DNA of 17,186 bases from Actinomycetes bacterium (GTDB lineage: Bacteria > Actinomycetota > Actinomycetes > Streptosporangiales > Streptosporangiaceae), in the NCBI GenBank assembly GCA_025964635.1, contig JAOPYP010000334.1:1-17186 (forward strand), given 5' to 3'. The notes under the pieces are model-generated. The model did not search any database. It had not been told where the DNA came from and saw nothing but the letters and a program-made list of their open reading frames with translations. The stretch's first letter is position 1; the number at the start of each line of letters is the position of its first letter. Below, piece after piece: positions 1-6,132 of the stretch. The translations under genes were made by a program, and so were the position numbers.

Positions 1-297
1 CGCTTCCGGATGCAGGTCGGCCACCTCGTGGCCCTGCCGCTGAAGTCAGCGCCGTCGGTCGCCTTCGGCCGCCTCAGCGGCAGCTATCGATACCCCGCGG
101 ACACCGTAGACCCGATGCGCTATCAACGCAGAACTGGCCAATCTGGTCCGCTCTGGGTTGACATCCCGCGGGCTACTGTCCCATCCCCGAATCGGCAGCC
201 CTCGGCGTGCGGTACGCGCGCCCGACTCTTGCTCACCTTGCGTGACGACTCCTGGTCCGGCTCGATAGAAGCCGCCCGAGCAGACTCGGTCGGCTAA
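1..297 (+). pseudogene. 3' part of a broken ORF, possibly restriction-endonuclease-like
   Basis: The reading frame is open from the first base, so the gene enters from the left, and it stops at 297. The first 35 residues or so (GHLVALPLKSAPSVAFGRLSG, then SYRYPAD) resemble the small beta-rich N-terminal module of Mrr-like type IV restriction proteins, where a 'LPLK...GR..G.Y.Y..D' pattern occurs. From about residue 60 the frame becomes Arg/Ser/Pro-rich and unlike a folded protein, and no nuclease motif follows. I therefore read it as a truncated or frameshifted remnant rather than a working enzyme. The family call comes from memory of the pattern only. It could also be the end of an unrelated protein. 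Confidence 0.35.
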
Positions 298-628
298 AGG
301 CGTCAGCTGGTTAAGGGACCACTGCCTCAGCTTCTCGCACCTGACTCAACGTCCGCGGTGCCAGTCCGTGCCTCACGGTGGCCCGCTTAAGAGGTAGTCG
401 TAGATCCGTGCAAGCGCCGGCTTGCAGGACGGTGGGCGGGGTGTTCGCCGGCGGCCCCGGTATGGCCGGCCGGACGAACTGATCCTTGAGGATGCCCAGA
501 ACGGGTACGCATGCGGCTAGATCAGCGACACAGGATTCACCCAGGCAAAGATGCCGGCGTGATGCGCCCGGCCAGGCGGGCCGATCAACGTGCCTGCCCT
601 GGCCGGGCCTGGCGAGAAGGAGGACACA
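298..628. other. Gene-free stretch upstream of the DUF4389 gene
   Basis: No frame here has convincing coding character; the frame opening at 486 runs across the start of the next gene and is a shadow. Only short GC-rich inverted repeats are visible, for example GCCCG-N6-CGGGC near 567-582. No promoter with good spacing could be assigned. The promoter of the DUF4389 gene must lie here or it is transcribed from further upstream. Confidence 0.5.
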
Positions 629-1282
629 ATGGTTGGCACCATGGGCGCGGGTCAGAGTCCGTATCCAGTTCAGTTCGCCGTTGAGTACCCGGATCGGCCG
701 CTGAACCGGCTGACGTCGTTCTTCCGTATTTTCGTGATCATCCCGATCGCGATCGTGCTCGGCACCGTTTCAGGCGGAACCTGGGAGTGGACGGGTGGTC
801 ATTCCAGCATGGCCTACGGGGGTGCGGGCGCCGGCGGGCTGCTGTTCCTCGCCCCGCTGCTGATGATCTTGTTCAGGCGGAAGTATCCCCGGTGGTGGTT
901 CGAGTGGAATCTGGAACTGCAGCGCTTCGCCAACCGGGTGTGGACCTACCTGGTCCTGATGAACGACCGCTACCCGTCGACTGATGACCACCAGTGGGTC
1001 CAGCTGGACTACCGTTATCCTGACGCAGCCGCTGACCTTAACCGGTGGCTACCGCTGGTGAAATGGCTGCTGGCCATTCCGCATTACATCGTGCTGTTCT
1101 TCCTGGACATCGCGGTGTTCTTCGCAGTGGTCGTGACCTGGTTCGCGATTTTGTTCACCGGCCGCTACCCACAAGGCATATTCAGCTTCGTGGAAGGCGT
1201 ATTCCGCTGGCACAATCGCGTCCTTGCCTATGCGTTCACCCTGGTCACGGATCGGTACCCGCCCTTCAGGCTGGCGCCATGA
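629..1282 (+). CDS. DUF4389 domain membrane protein
   Basis: A 217-residue integral membrane protein of unknown function. Hydrophobic segments lie at about residues 30-48, 69-82, 141-157 and 158-177. The DUF4389 hallmarks are present twice: residues 87-131 (PRWW.EWNLELQRF..RV..Y, then DRYPS and LDYRYPD) and residues 180-212 (PQGIF.FVEGVFRW..RV.AYA, then LVTDRYPPF). The ATG at 629 is chosen because AGAAGGAGG sits 5 bases before it; an in-frame ATG at 590 has no such site. The family is common in actinobacteria, often as one or two DUF4389 repeats. No neighbour points to a job: it stands alone, with a gene-free leader upstream and IS debris downstream. Family assignment is firm; function is not known. 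Confidence 0.88.
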   Translation: MVGTMGAGQSPYPVQFAVEYPDRPLNRLTSFFRIFVIIPIAIVLGTVSGGTWEWTGGHSSMAYGGAGAGGLLFLAPLLMILFRRKYPRWWFEWNLELQRFANRVWTYLVLMNDRYPSTDDHQWVQLDYRYPDAAADLNRWLPLVKWLLAIPHYIVLFFLDIAVFFAVVVTWFAILFTGRYPQGIFSFVEGVFRWHNRVLAYAFTLVTDRYPPFRLAP

Positions 1283-1405
1283 CCCGGCATCTGCGAGCCG
1301 CCGAACTAGGCTGCGGCCGGTCCCGAGCGGGCAGGCGGACAGCACTGCGATGCCGTTGACCCGGTCCGCGCCGAGGGCGGCTAGATGACTGAGTCCGATT
1401 GACCG

Positions 1406-1640
1406 TTAGTGATCGCAGGCGGTGAGGGATCGCTTGACGGGTGCCCCGATGCGCCAGTTGTGCCAGATCGCGGCCGCGAGGGCCAGGAGTCGGGGGCGAC
1501 GCGGGCGTAGACGCCGGCCAGGGTTCTTCCGCCGTGGTCTTCCGGGGTGAGCTGGCCTTTCAGTGTGCCGGAGATTGCCTCGATCGACTGGCGGCAGCGG
1601 GCGAGGTTCCCGGACCGGGCCGGCTCCTGGCGCCGGGTCG
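1406..1640 (-). pseudogene. IS982-type transposase, frameshifted C-terminal remnant
   Basis: Read on the minus strand, one frame gives CRQSIEAISGTLKGQLTPED, then HGGRTLAGVYARVAP. A second frame then gives RLLALAAAIWHNWRIGAP followed by KRSLTACDH and a TAA stop at 1406-1408. Joined, these match the usual C-terminus of actinobacterial DDE transposases annotated as IS982 family ('RQ.IES...TLKGQL..E.HGGRT..GV..RV..R.LA..AAIWHN...GAPV.RSL.AYDH'). The join needs a one-base shift at about 1490-1498. The N-terminal two thirds, including the first catalytic Asp residues, are absent: the upstream sequence is the NlpC/P60 gene, whose stop is at 1642-1644. No terminal inverted repeats could be recognised. 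This is a dead fragment left by a past insertion or rearrangement. Confidence 0.75.
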
Positions 1641-1641
1641 G

Positions 1642-2655
1642 TCATGGCCGGGCGGCGCTGTTGACGCTCGAGGAGTACCAGGACGACGACAGGCTGACTT
1701 TCTCCACGGTCAGCCCGGTCCGTGGGGCGTCGATGATCATTCCGCCGCCGACGTACATGGCCACATGCCCGTCGCCGTCGAAGAAGACCAGGTCGCCGGG
1801 CTGGAGGGCGGACAGCGGCACCGACGGGAGCCCGGCGACCTGCGAGTAGGTGTCGCGCGGGATGGTGACCCCCGCCGCAGCCCACGCTGCCATCATGAGG
1901 CCGGAGCAGTCGTAGGAGCCGGGCCCGGTGGCACCCCACACGTAGGGCTTGCCGAGCTGAGCGTAGGCGAACGCGACCGCTTTCTGCGCCTGGGTGGAGG
2001 TCGGCCCGGTGTAGACCGCGGAGGTGGTACCGCCGCTGCCGACCGTGGGAGCCTGCCTCGCGGTCAGCGTGGCCAGCGTTGCCTTCTGCTTCGCGAGGGT
2101 CTTGCCGATGGCGTTCTTGCGTGCCAGCCGCTGCTTCTCCAGCGCGGCGATTCCCAGCTCACTGCGTCGTGCCATCTGCTGGGCGTTCTCCAGCTGGCGG
2201 GCCGCCGTGATGAACTGGCCCACCTGGGCGGACCGGTCGGCGGACATCTGCAGCAGGACCGATGCCTGGGACAGGACGACCTGCGGGTTGTTCGACGTGA
2301 GCAGGGCGCCCATCGAGCCCATGGTGCCGCTCTCGTACGCGGTGGTCGCAATCGCGGCGATCTGGGTTCGCATCGAGGAGAACCTGGCCTGATCCATCTT
2401 GAGCCGGTGGTCGACCGTGCGCAGCCGCTGCTTGGCGCTGGCCACCTGCTGCGCGGCCTGGTCGTACTGCTGCACGGCCTGGTCCATCTGCGACGCGAGA
2501 CGGTTGACCGTCTTCTGGACCTGCGCGACTGTCGGCTGCGGGGCCGCACCGGCCGGCGCCGTGAAAGTCGCCAGCGCCCCGGCCGCGACCATACTGGCAG
2601 TGATGGCTGCACCGCGGCGCAGCAGGGACGGCTTAATGGCTGGACGCATACTCAC
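1642..2655 (-). CDS. Secreted NlpC/P60 (C40) cell-wall peptidase with coiled-coil N-terminus
   Basis: A 337-residue secreted peptidoglycan hydrolase, expected to cut stem peptides of the cell wall. Residues 1-37 form a signal peptide (basic RRG, hydrophobic core, APAGAA). Residues 40-200 are Gln/Ala/Lys-rich coiled coil, as in RipA-like and other actinobacterial NlpC/P60 proteins. A short linker leads to the C40 domain at about 222-337. Cys250 in YDCSGL is the nucleophile and His297 in DGHVAMYVG the base. Asp309 (IIDAPRTG) sits where a third polar residue, often His, is found. The C-terminus matches full-length homologues, so the domain is complete although a transposase remnant begins right after the stop. 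GTG at 2655 is preferred, with GAGAAGGAG about 12 bases upstream; ATG at 2649 is the alternative. Expression is probably controlled by the ydaO-type riboswitch just upstream. Confidence 0.93.
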   Translation of the reverse strand: MSMRPAIKPSLLRRGAAITASMVAAGALATFTAPAGAAPQPTVAQVQKTVNRLASQMDQAVQQYDQAAQQVASAKQRLRTVDHRLKMDQARFSSMRTQIAAIATTAYESGTMGSMGALLTSNNPQVVLSQASVLLQMSADRSAQVGQFITAARQLENAQQMARRSELGIAALEKQRLARKNAIGKTLAKQKATLATLTARQAPTVGSGGTTSAVYTGPTSTQAQKAVAFAYAQLGKPYVWGATGPGSYDCSGLMMAAWAAAGVTIPRDTYSQVAGLPSVPLSALQPGDLVFFDGDGHVAMYVGGGMIIDAPRTGLTVEKVSLSSSWYSSSVNSAARP

Positions 2656-2682
2656 GTGCGTGACCCGCTCCTTCTCCCACTT

Positions 2683-2830
2683 CGCCTACCAGGTGAGCTG
2701 ACGGGTTCGGGCGGTGGAAGATGCCCTACGGCCAGGCCCCGTGAGGGCCCGCCGATTCACCCCTGGACGTCGTCCCAGGCAGGGCCTGAGACGGACCTCC
2801 GGTGGGTCCCCGGCTCCCCGCGCTAGCACC
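2683..2830 (-). ncRNA. ydaO-yuaA type c-di-AMP riboswitch
   Basis: Reading the minus strand from about 2830 to 2683, the conserved blocks of the actinobacterial ydaO class follow in order: GGGGAGCCGGGGACCCAC (about 2820-2802), GGGGTGAATCGGC (around 2764-2752), a central variable hairpin with TAGGGC, and the 3' block CCGAACCCG-TCAGCTCACC-TGGTAGGCG (2711-2683). The aptamer ends 27 bases before the GTG start of the NlpC/P60 gene. In actinobacteria this class commonly controls wall hydrolases (rpf, NlpC/P60), and c-di-AMP binding lowers expression. With so little room after the aptamer and no T-run, control through ribosome-site access or early termination are both possible. The ends given are approximate. 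Confidence 0.88.
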
Positions 2831-3223
2831 CAGGCCAGCCGGAGACTCGGCGTGGCCGCTCGCCGTCACCATGATGGAGACTGCCGAGCGAGGCGGCCGG
2901 GCAAGACAGTACACGTCCATACCGGGCGGAGAGGGCACTTCACCGACGATGCTTAGGTGAGAATGCCGGGAGCCCGCCCGGCCTTCAGGAACCCTGTGCG
3001 GTGCTGGCCGCCAGTACCGATCCGGTCGCCACCATGCGCCGCTTTGCCGAGCAGATTGGCCCAGAGGAGGCGCACCCGGGAGCCCGCTTCGCCTCATGCT
3101 CCGCGAGTCGCGTATGGCCTAGGCAGCGGCGTGCTGCCCGCAGGTTTCTCCGACCCCCTGGCCAGGACTCCCACGCTCCCGAATGGATGTCCACGAGCAA
3201 CTTGCCAGGACGGCGCCGCCACG
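2831..3223. other. Gene-poor stretch between riboswitch and unknown gene
   Basis: The minus-strand promoter of the riboswitch-NlpC unit should lie in about 2840-2960, but no clear hexamer pair could be fixed. A perfect 6-bp stem with a 6-base loop (GCCGGG-N6-CCCGGC, 2965-2982) is a weak terminator candidate for the minus-strand gene ending at 3224; no T-run follows it. A plus frame from 3001 has fair third-position GC for about 30 codons but then decays and resembles no family I know. Confidence 0.4.
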
Positions 3224-3925
3224 CTAGTCCGGCGGGGCGACCTGTCGCAGCGCGGCTACGCTGGCTTGCATCCCGTCTACCGCGGCAAAGGTTTCCGTGT
3301 AAATGGCGGCAGCCCTCTGCAGCGCTGCCGGGTCCATGCCGCCGATCAGGCCGAGCAGTCGGCGCAGTTCGGCCTCCGGTAGTGCGTCGATCGCCGCCCG
3401 TTGTGTCGCCAATGCCCGCCGCGAGTCCCGGCAGCTAGCGCCCGACGGGTCCGGCCAGTCCTGCATTATGGATACGCCCGGCGCCGTACTGACGTCTTCA
3501 GCCCGGGCACCCTCTGCGATGCCGGCGAGGCGGAAGATAAGATTCCACATCCGCTGCCTGACCTGGTCCAGGGCGCGTGAGATTGCAGCCCATATCCCGG
3601 CATCGCCGAGGCGGATGCCGCCGGTGGCCGCTGCGGAAAGGGCGGCATTACTCTCAAGGGTGACCAGTTGGGCCACGGCGGAGAAAGCCAGGGCCGGATG
3701 CTGCTCGCAATCCGCATCCGGCAGGGCCCGCACGGCGTCAGCGAGCCTTCTCGCCGCGACCTGGAGGTTGCGGGGTGCGGTGGATGGTGGCTGCTGTCCA
3801 TAGCGCTCGGCCCGCCGCCATAGGGTTGCGACCTCCTCGAGCAGTCCGGACACGCACTCCAGATTCACGGCCATGAGGTCGGCATCCTTGCGCGCCACTG
3901 CCCGCTGGTCATGACTGCCGCTCAT
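3224..3925 (-). CDS. Hypothetical soluble helical protein
   Basis: A 233-residue protein I do not recognise. It has no signal peptide and no membrane segment, and is rich in Ala, Arg, Leu and Glu, suggesting an all-helical fold; LQVAARRLADAVRALPDADC (about residues 53-72) and the C-terminal third (ALPEAELRRLLGLIGGMDPAA, then IYTETFAAVDGMQASVAALRQV) look amphipathic. ATG at 3925 is chosen because GGGGG lies five bases upstream; the longer frame reaching back to 4063 has poor composition and would run over the divergent promoter region. It is divergent from the BlaI-type gene, sharing a 210-base gap with a small palindrome at 4024-4034. The frame has good GC3, so I think it is real. No function is proposed. 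Confidence 0.6.
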   Translation of the reverse strand: MSGSHDQRAVARKDADLMAVNLECVSGLLEEVATLWRRAERYGQQPPSTAPRNLQVAARRLADAVRALPDADCEQHPALAFSAVAQLVTLESNAALSAAATGGIRLGDAGIWAAISRALDQVRQRMWNLIFRLAGIAEGARAEDVSTAPGVSIMQDWPDPSGASCRDSRRALATQRAAIDALPEAELRRLLGLIGGMDPAALQRAAAIYTETFAAVDGMQASVAALRQVAPPD

Positions 3926-4023
3926 TGACACCCCCGTGCCTCGCCCGTGCCGGGACGGCCCTAGGCCCACGAACGCGCGGACAGCCGCCCCGCCGTCGCC
4001 CAGACCGGCCCGATTTACCTTAA

Positions 4024-4034
4024 CACCTAAGGTG
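4024..4034. promoter_or_regulatory. Palindrome in divergent promoter region (CACCT-A-AGGTG)
   Basis: A perfect 5-bp inverted repeat around a single A lies in an AT-rich island (about 4016-4051) between the divergent unknown gene (3925, -) and the BlaI-type gene (4136, +). BlaI/MecI repressors bind palindromes in their own promoters, but the usual TACA/TGTA core is not seen here. It is only a candidate operator. Confidence 0.3.
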
Positions 4035-4080
4035 AATAGGTTACTATCTACCGAGCGTGCCACGTCACCGCGGATTCGGC

Positions 4081-4109
4081 TTCAGGCCCCGTGGGCTGGC
4101 GTTTAGGAT
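4081..4109 (+). promoter_or_regulatory. Candidate promoter of the blaI-like operon
   Basis: TTCAGG (4081-4086) and TAGGAT (4104-4109) are separated by 17 bases, an acceptable actinobacterial sigma-70-type pair. Transcription would start near 4116, giving a leader of about 20 bases that contains the GGCGGAGGTGG ribosome site before the ATG at 4136. The assignment rests on spacing and the TANNNT -10 form only. Confidence 0.35.
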
Positions 4110-4135
4110 GCAGGCGACCGTCAGGCGGAGGTGGA

Positions 4136-4507
4136 ATGTCCCGGTTTGGTGACCTGGAAGCCGCAATCATGGATGTGATGTGGGCGGCCGGCGGCCCGAT
4201 CCGTGTTCGCGACGTGGCTGACGAACTGAACCGGAGCCGCCCTCTTGCGTTCAATACTGTGCAGACGGTGATGGACAACCTGTTCCGCAAGGGCTGGCTG
4301 AACCGCCAGAAGAGCGGCCGGGCGTACTGGTATGTCACCGTGCGGTCCCGGGAGGATTATGTGGCCGGCTTGATGGGGGAGGCGCTCGCGGTGGCGCGCG
4401 ATCCGGCCGCCACCCTGGTCCGCCTCGTGGAGGACCTTGAGCCCTCGGAGGTTGCGCAACTGCGGGCGGCGCTTAATGCGGCCGCTGAACGGGAGGCCGG
4501 GCAGTGA
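4136..4507 (+). CDS. BlaI/MecI/CopY family transcriptional repressor
   Basis: A 123-residue winged-helix repressor. FGDLEAAIMDVMWAAGGPIRV (residues 4-24) followed by RDVADELN and AFNTVQTVMDNLFRKGWL (38-55) is the typical BlaI DNA-binding domain; GRAYWYVTVRSREDY (61-75) is the wing and linker, and the C-terminal helices (about 77-118) form the dimer region that partner proteases cleave in the characterised systems. Length fits the family (about 120-130). The ATG at 4136 has GGCGGAGGTGG just before it and starts exactly at the conserved N-terminus; the in-frame ATG at 4091 adds an unrelated leader. Its stop overlaps the GTG of the M56 protease gene (GTGA), so the two are co-translated, the standard BlaI-BlaR1-like sensor pair. 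The inducing signal cannot be read from sequence; many actinobacterial pairs of this kind are not linked to beta-lactamase. Confidence 0.92.
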   Translation: MSRFGDLEAAIMDVMWAAGGPIRVRDVADELNRSRPLAFNTVQTVMDNLFRKGWLNRQKSGRAYWYVTVRSREDYVAGLMGEALAVARDPAATLVRLVEDLEPSEVAQLRAALNAAAEREAGQ

Positions 4508-5565
4508 GGGCCATGATCCCCTACCTGCTGGTCGCCTACGCGATCGCCGTGGCTGGCTCCGGGACCTGGTGGCTCCGCCGCGCATCCTGGCCCGTTCGTC
4601 TTCCCCGGCTGGGTATCGCGGTGTGGCAGGCACTCACCTTCACGGTTGTCGCCTCGGCGCTGCTAGCCGGACTCATCCTCGCCGTCCCATGCCTGCGCGT
4701 CTGGGCGGACTGGCCCGGCCTGAAGGCCTGCGTGATGTCGGTGCGCGCGCAGTACGCGTCCCCCGGCGGGGCCCTGGCCACCACGGCCGGAGGCGCGGTC
4801 ACGCTGTTCGCAACGGGACGGCTGGCCTGGTTCACGGTGTCAGCGCTCATCATCGCCAGACGGCGCCGCACGCGCCATGACGAGGCGCTCGCCCTGGTGG
4901 GACGCCACGGCCCGGCGCCGGGCATGACGGTCCTTGACGATGACCGTCCGGCTGTCTACTGCCTGCCGGGCCGCCGCCGCATCGTCCTCACCACGGGGGC
5001 ACTGCGCCGCCTGGACAGCCCGCAACTGAATGCCGTCCTGGCCCACGAGCGAGCCCACCTGACGGGCAGGCATCACCTGGTAATCATGTTTGCCGAGGCA
5101 CTGCGGTGCGCCTTCCCCCGCGTCCGTTTCTTCGGCATCGCAGCCAACCAGATCGGCGGCCTGGTGGAAATGGCGGCCGACGACGCCGCGGCCCGGCGCG
5201 CGCACCGGCTGACCCTGGCCGACGCCCTCCTGACCCTGGCTTCCGCACGGGTCCCCGCCGGAGCCCTCGGCGCCGGCGGAACCGCTGGCGCCCAGCGGAT
5301 ACGGCGCCTCATCGACTCACCGCAGCCCGCCCGCGGTGCCCGCATAACGGCCGCCGCCGCGCTGGCACTCATCGCCGCGCCGGCCGTGGCCCTCTCCGCG
5401 CCCGCACTCGCCGTGATGGCCATCTCTCACTGCCCGCCCAGCGCATCGCATGCCCACGTGATGACAACAGCCGGGCAATCGATGCACGGCACCGGGCCGG
5501 AAACCGCGGCACACCTCACGATCGCCGGGGCCTCGTGGACTTCGGGAGCGGAAACTGCGTCCTAG
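4504..5565 (+). CDS. M56 family (BlaR1-like) membrane metalloprotease
   Basis: A 353-residue membrane protease, likely partner of the BlaI-type repressor: in this family a signal activates the Zn protease, which leads to repressor cleavage. Hydrophobic segments are at about residues 4-20, 38-62, 95-118, 190-203 and 281-307. The zinc motif HERAH is at 181-185, and Glu222 in VEMAADDAAARRA is the probable third ligand. No penicillin-binding sensor domain follows, so this is the short actinobacterial M56 type rather than true BlaR1. The tail after the last helix (about 308-353) is outside the core and carries several His and Met residues (SHCPPSASHAHVM, then QSMHGTG), which could bind metal, though this is inference. 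The GTG start at 4504 overlaps the repressor's TGA by three bases. Confidence 0.9.
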   Translation: MRAMIPYLLVAYAIAVAGSGTWWLRRASWPVRLPRLGIAVWQALTFTVVASALLAGLILAVPCLRVWADWPGLKACVMSVRAQYASPGGALATTAGGAVTLFATGRLAWFTVSALIIARRRRTRHDEALALVGRHGPAPGMTVLDDDRPAVYCLPGRRRIVLTTGALRRLDSPQLNAVLAHERAHLTGRHHLVIMFAEALRCAFPRVRFFGIAANQIGGLVEMAADDAAARRAHRLTLADALLTLASARVPAGALGAGGTAGAQRIRRLIDSPQPARGARITAAAALALIAAPAVALSAPALAVMAISHCPPSASHAHVMTTAGQSMHGTGPETAAHLTIAGASWTSGAETAS

Positions 5566-5698
5566 AGGGGGTCTGGCTACCTTGCGTCCGTAATGCTTCG
5601 CGCGATGGCTTCCGGCGAGCCATTTGGGAGTCTGGCCGTTGCGGCTGGCCTGGTCCGCCGGAGTCCGGACCGCCCGCCTCTGTCAGTCTCCGCGTGGT

Positions 5699-5736
5699 TT
5701 GACGATATCCGTATCTCCGTGCGACTCTACGGATAT
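5699..5736 (+). promoter_or_regulatory. Operator/promoter of the ArsR-type repressor (9-bp inverted repeat)
   Basis: ATATCCGTA (5705-5713) and TACGGATAT (5728-5736) form a perfect 9-bp inverted repeat with 14 bases between arms, centre-to-centre 23 bases or about two helical turns. A TTGACG hexamer (5699-5704), like a -35 box, directly adjoins the left arm, and the right arm ends a few bases before the GGAGG ribosome site of the ArsR gene. ArsR/SmtB repressors bind AT-rich 'ATA...TAT' inverted repeats over their own promoters, so autoregulation is the natural reading. The -10 element is not clear. Confidence 0.7.
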
Positions 5737-5748
5737 TCGGAGGATGCC

Positions 5749-6132
5749 ATGACACCACGCGATCATGATCACCCTGTCAGCCCGGAGCGCGTCAGCGCGG
5801 CGCGGGCCGGCGTGCTGACGGCCGGCGAGGCCGGGCGGCTGGCGGGCCTGCTCGGGATGCTGGCCGACCCGGTGCGGTCCCGGATCCTGTTCGCGCTCTC
5901 GGCGGCGGGCGAGCTGTGCGTCGGCGACCTGGCCCTGGCCCTGGATGTCAACCAGGACCAGGTGTCTTATGCGCTGAAGATGCTGCGCCTGGCCAGGCTG
6001 GCCAGTTTCCGCAAGGACGGCCGGGTGGTCTTCTACCGGCTCAGCGACGGCTTCCCGCATCCGCTGCTGGAGCACTGCCTGCGGCAGCTGCTGACCATCG
6101 CGAACCCGGAGGCTGACGATGCGCGTCCTTGA
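5749..6132 (+). CDS. ArsR/SmtB family winged-helix repressor
   Basis: A 127-residue ArsR-type regulator that should repress its own operon until an inducer, often a metal ion or metalloid, binds. LLGMLADPVRSRILFALSAAG (34-54), ELCVGDLALALDVNQDQVSY (55-74) and ALKMLRLARLASFRKDGRVVFYRLSD (75-100) are the classic helices and wing. Of the ELCVCD metal site only one Cys is kept (Cys57; the second position is Gly59). His104, His109 and Cys110 near the C-terminus could supply ligands in an alpha-5 type site, but the SmtB D.H...H spacing is not exact, so the inducer is uncertain. ATG at 5749 has GGAGG seven bases upstream; the upstream open frame to 5593 runs through the operator and is rejected. The 3' end overlaps the permease gene by 14 bases. 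Confidence 0.9.
   Translation: MTPRDHDHPVSPERVSAARAGVLTAGEAGRLAGLLGMLADPVRSRILFALSAAGELCVGDLALALDVNQDQVSYALKMLRLARLASFRKDGRVVFYRLSDGFPHPLLEHCLRQLLTIANPEADDARP

Noticed and set aside
1441..2826. Long plus-strand open frame of 461 codons
   Set aside because: It is the antisense shadow of the NlpC/P60 gene and the transposase remnant; low-complexity Arg/Gly/Leu composition.
3001..3200. Possible short gene or remnant between riboswitch and unknown gene
   Set aside because: Good third-position GC for about 30 codons only, then decays on both strands; no recognisable motif.
4024..4051. Iron-box (DtxR/IdeR) or BlaI consensus site
   Set aside because: The CACCT-A-AGGTG palindrome fits neither the TTAGGTTAGSCTAACCTAA iron box nor a TACA/TGTA core; kept only as an unspecified palindrome.
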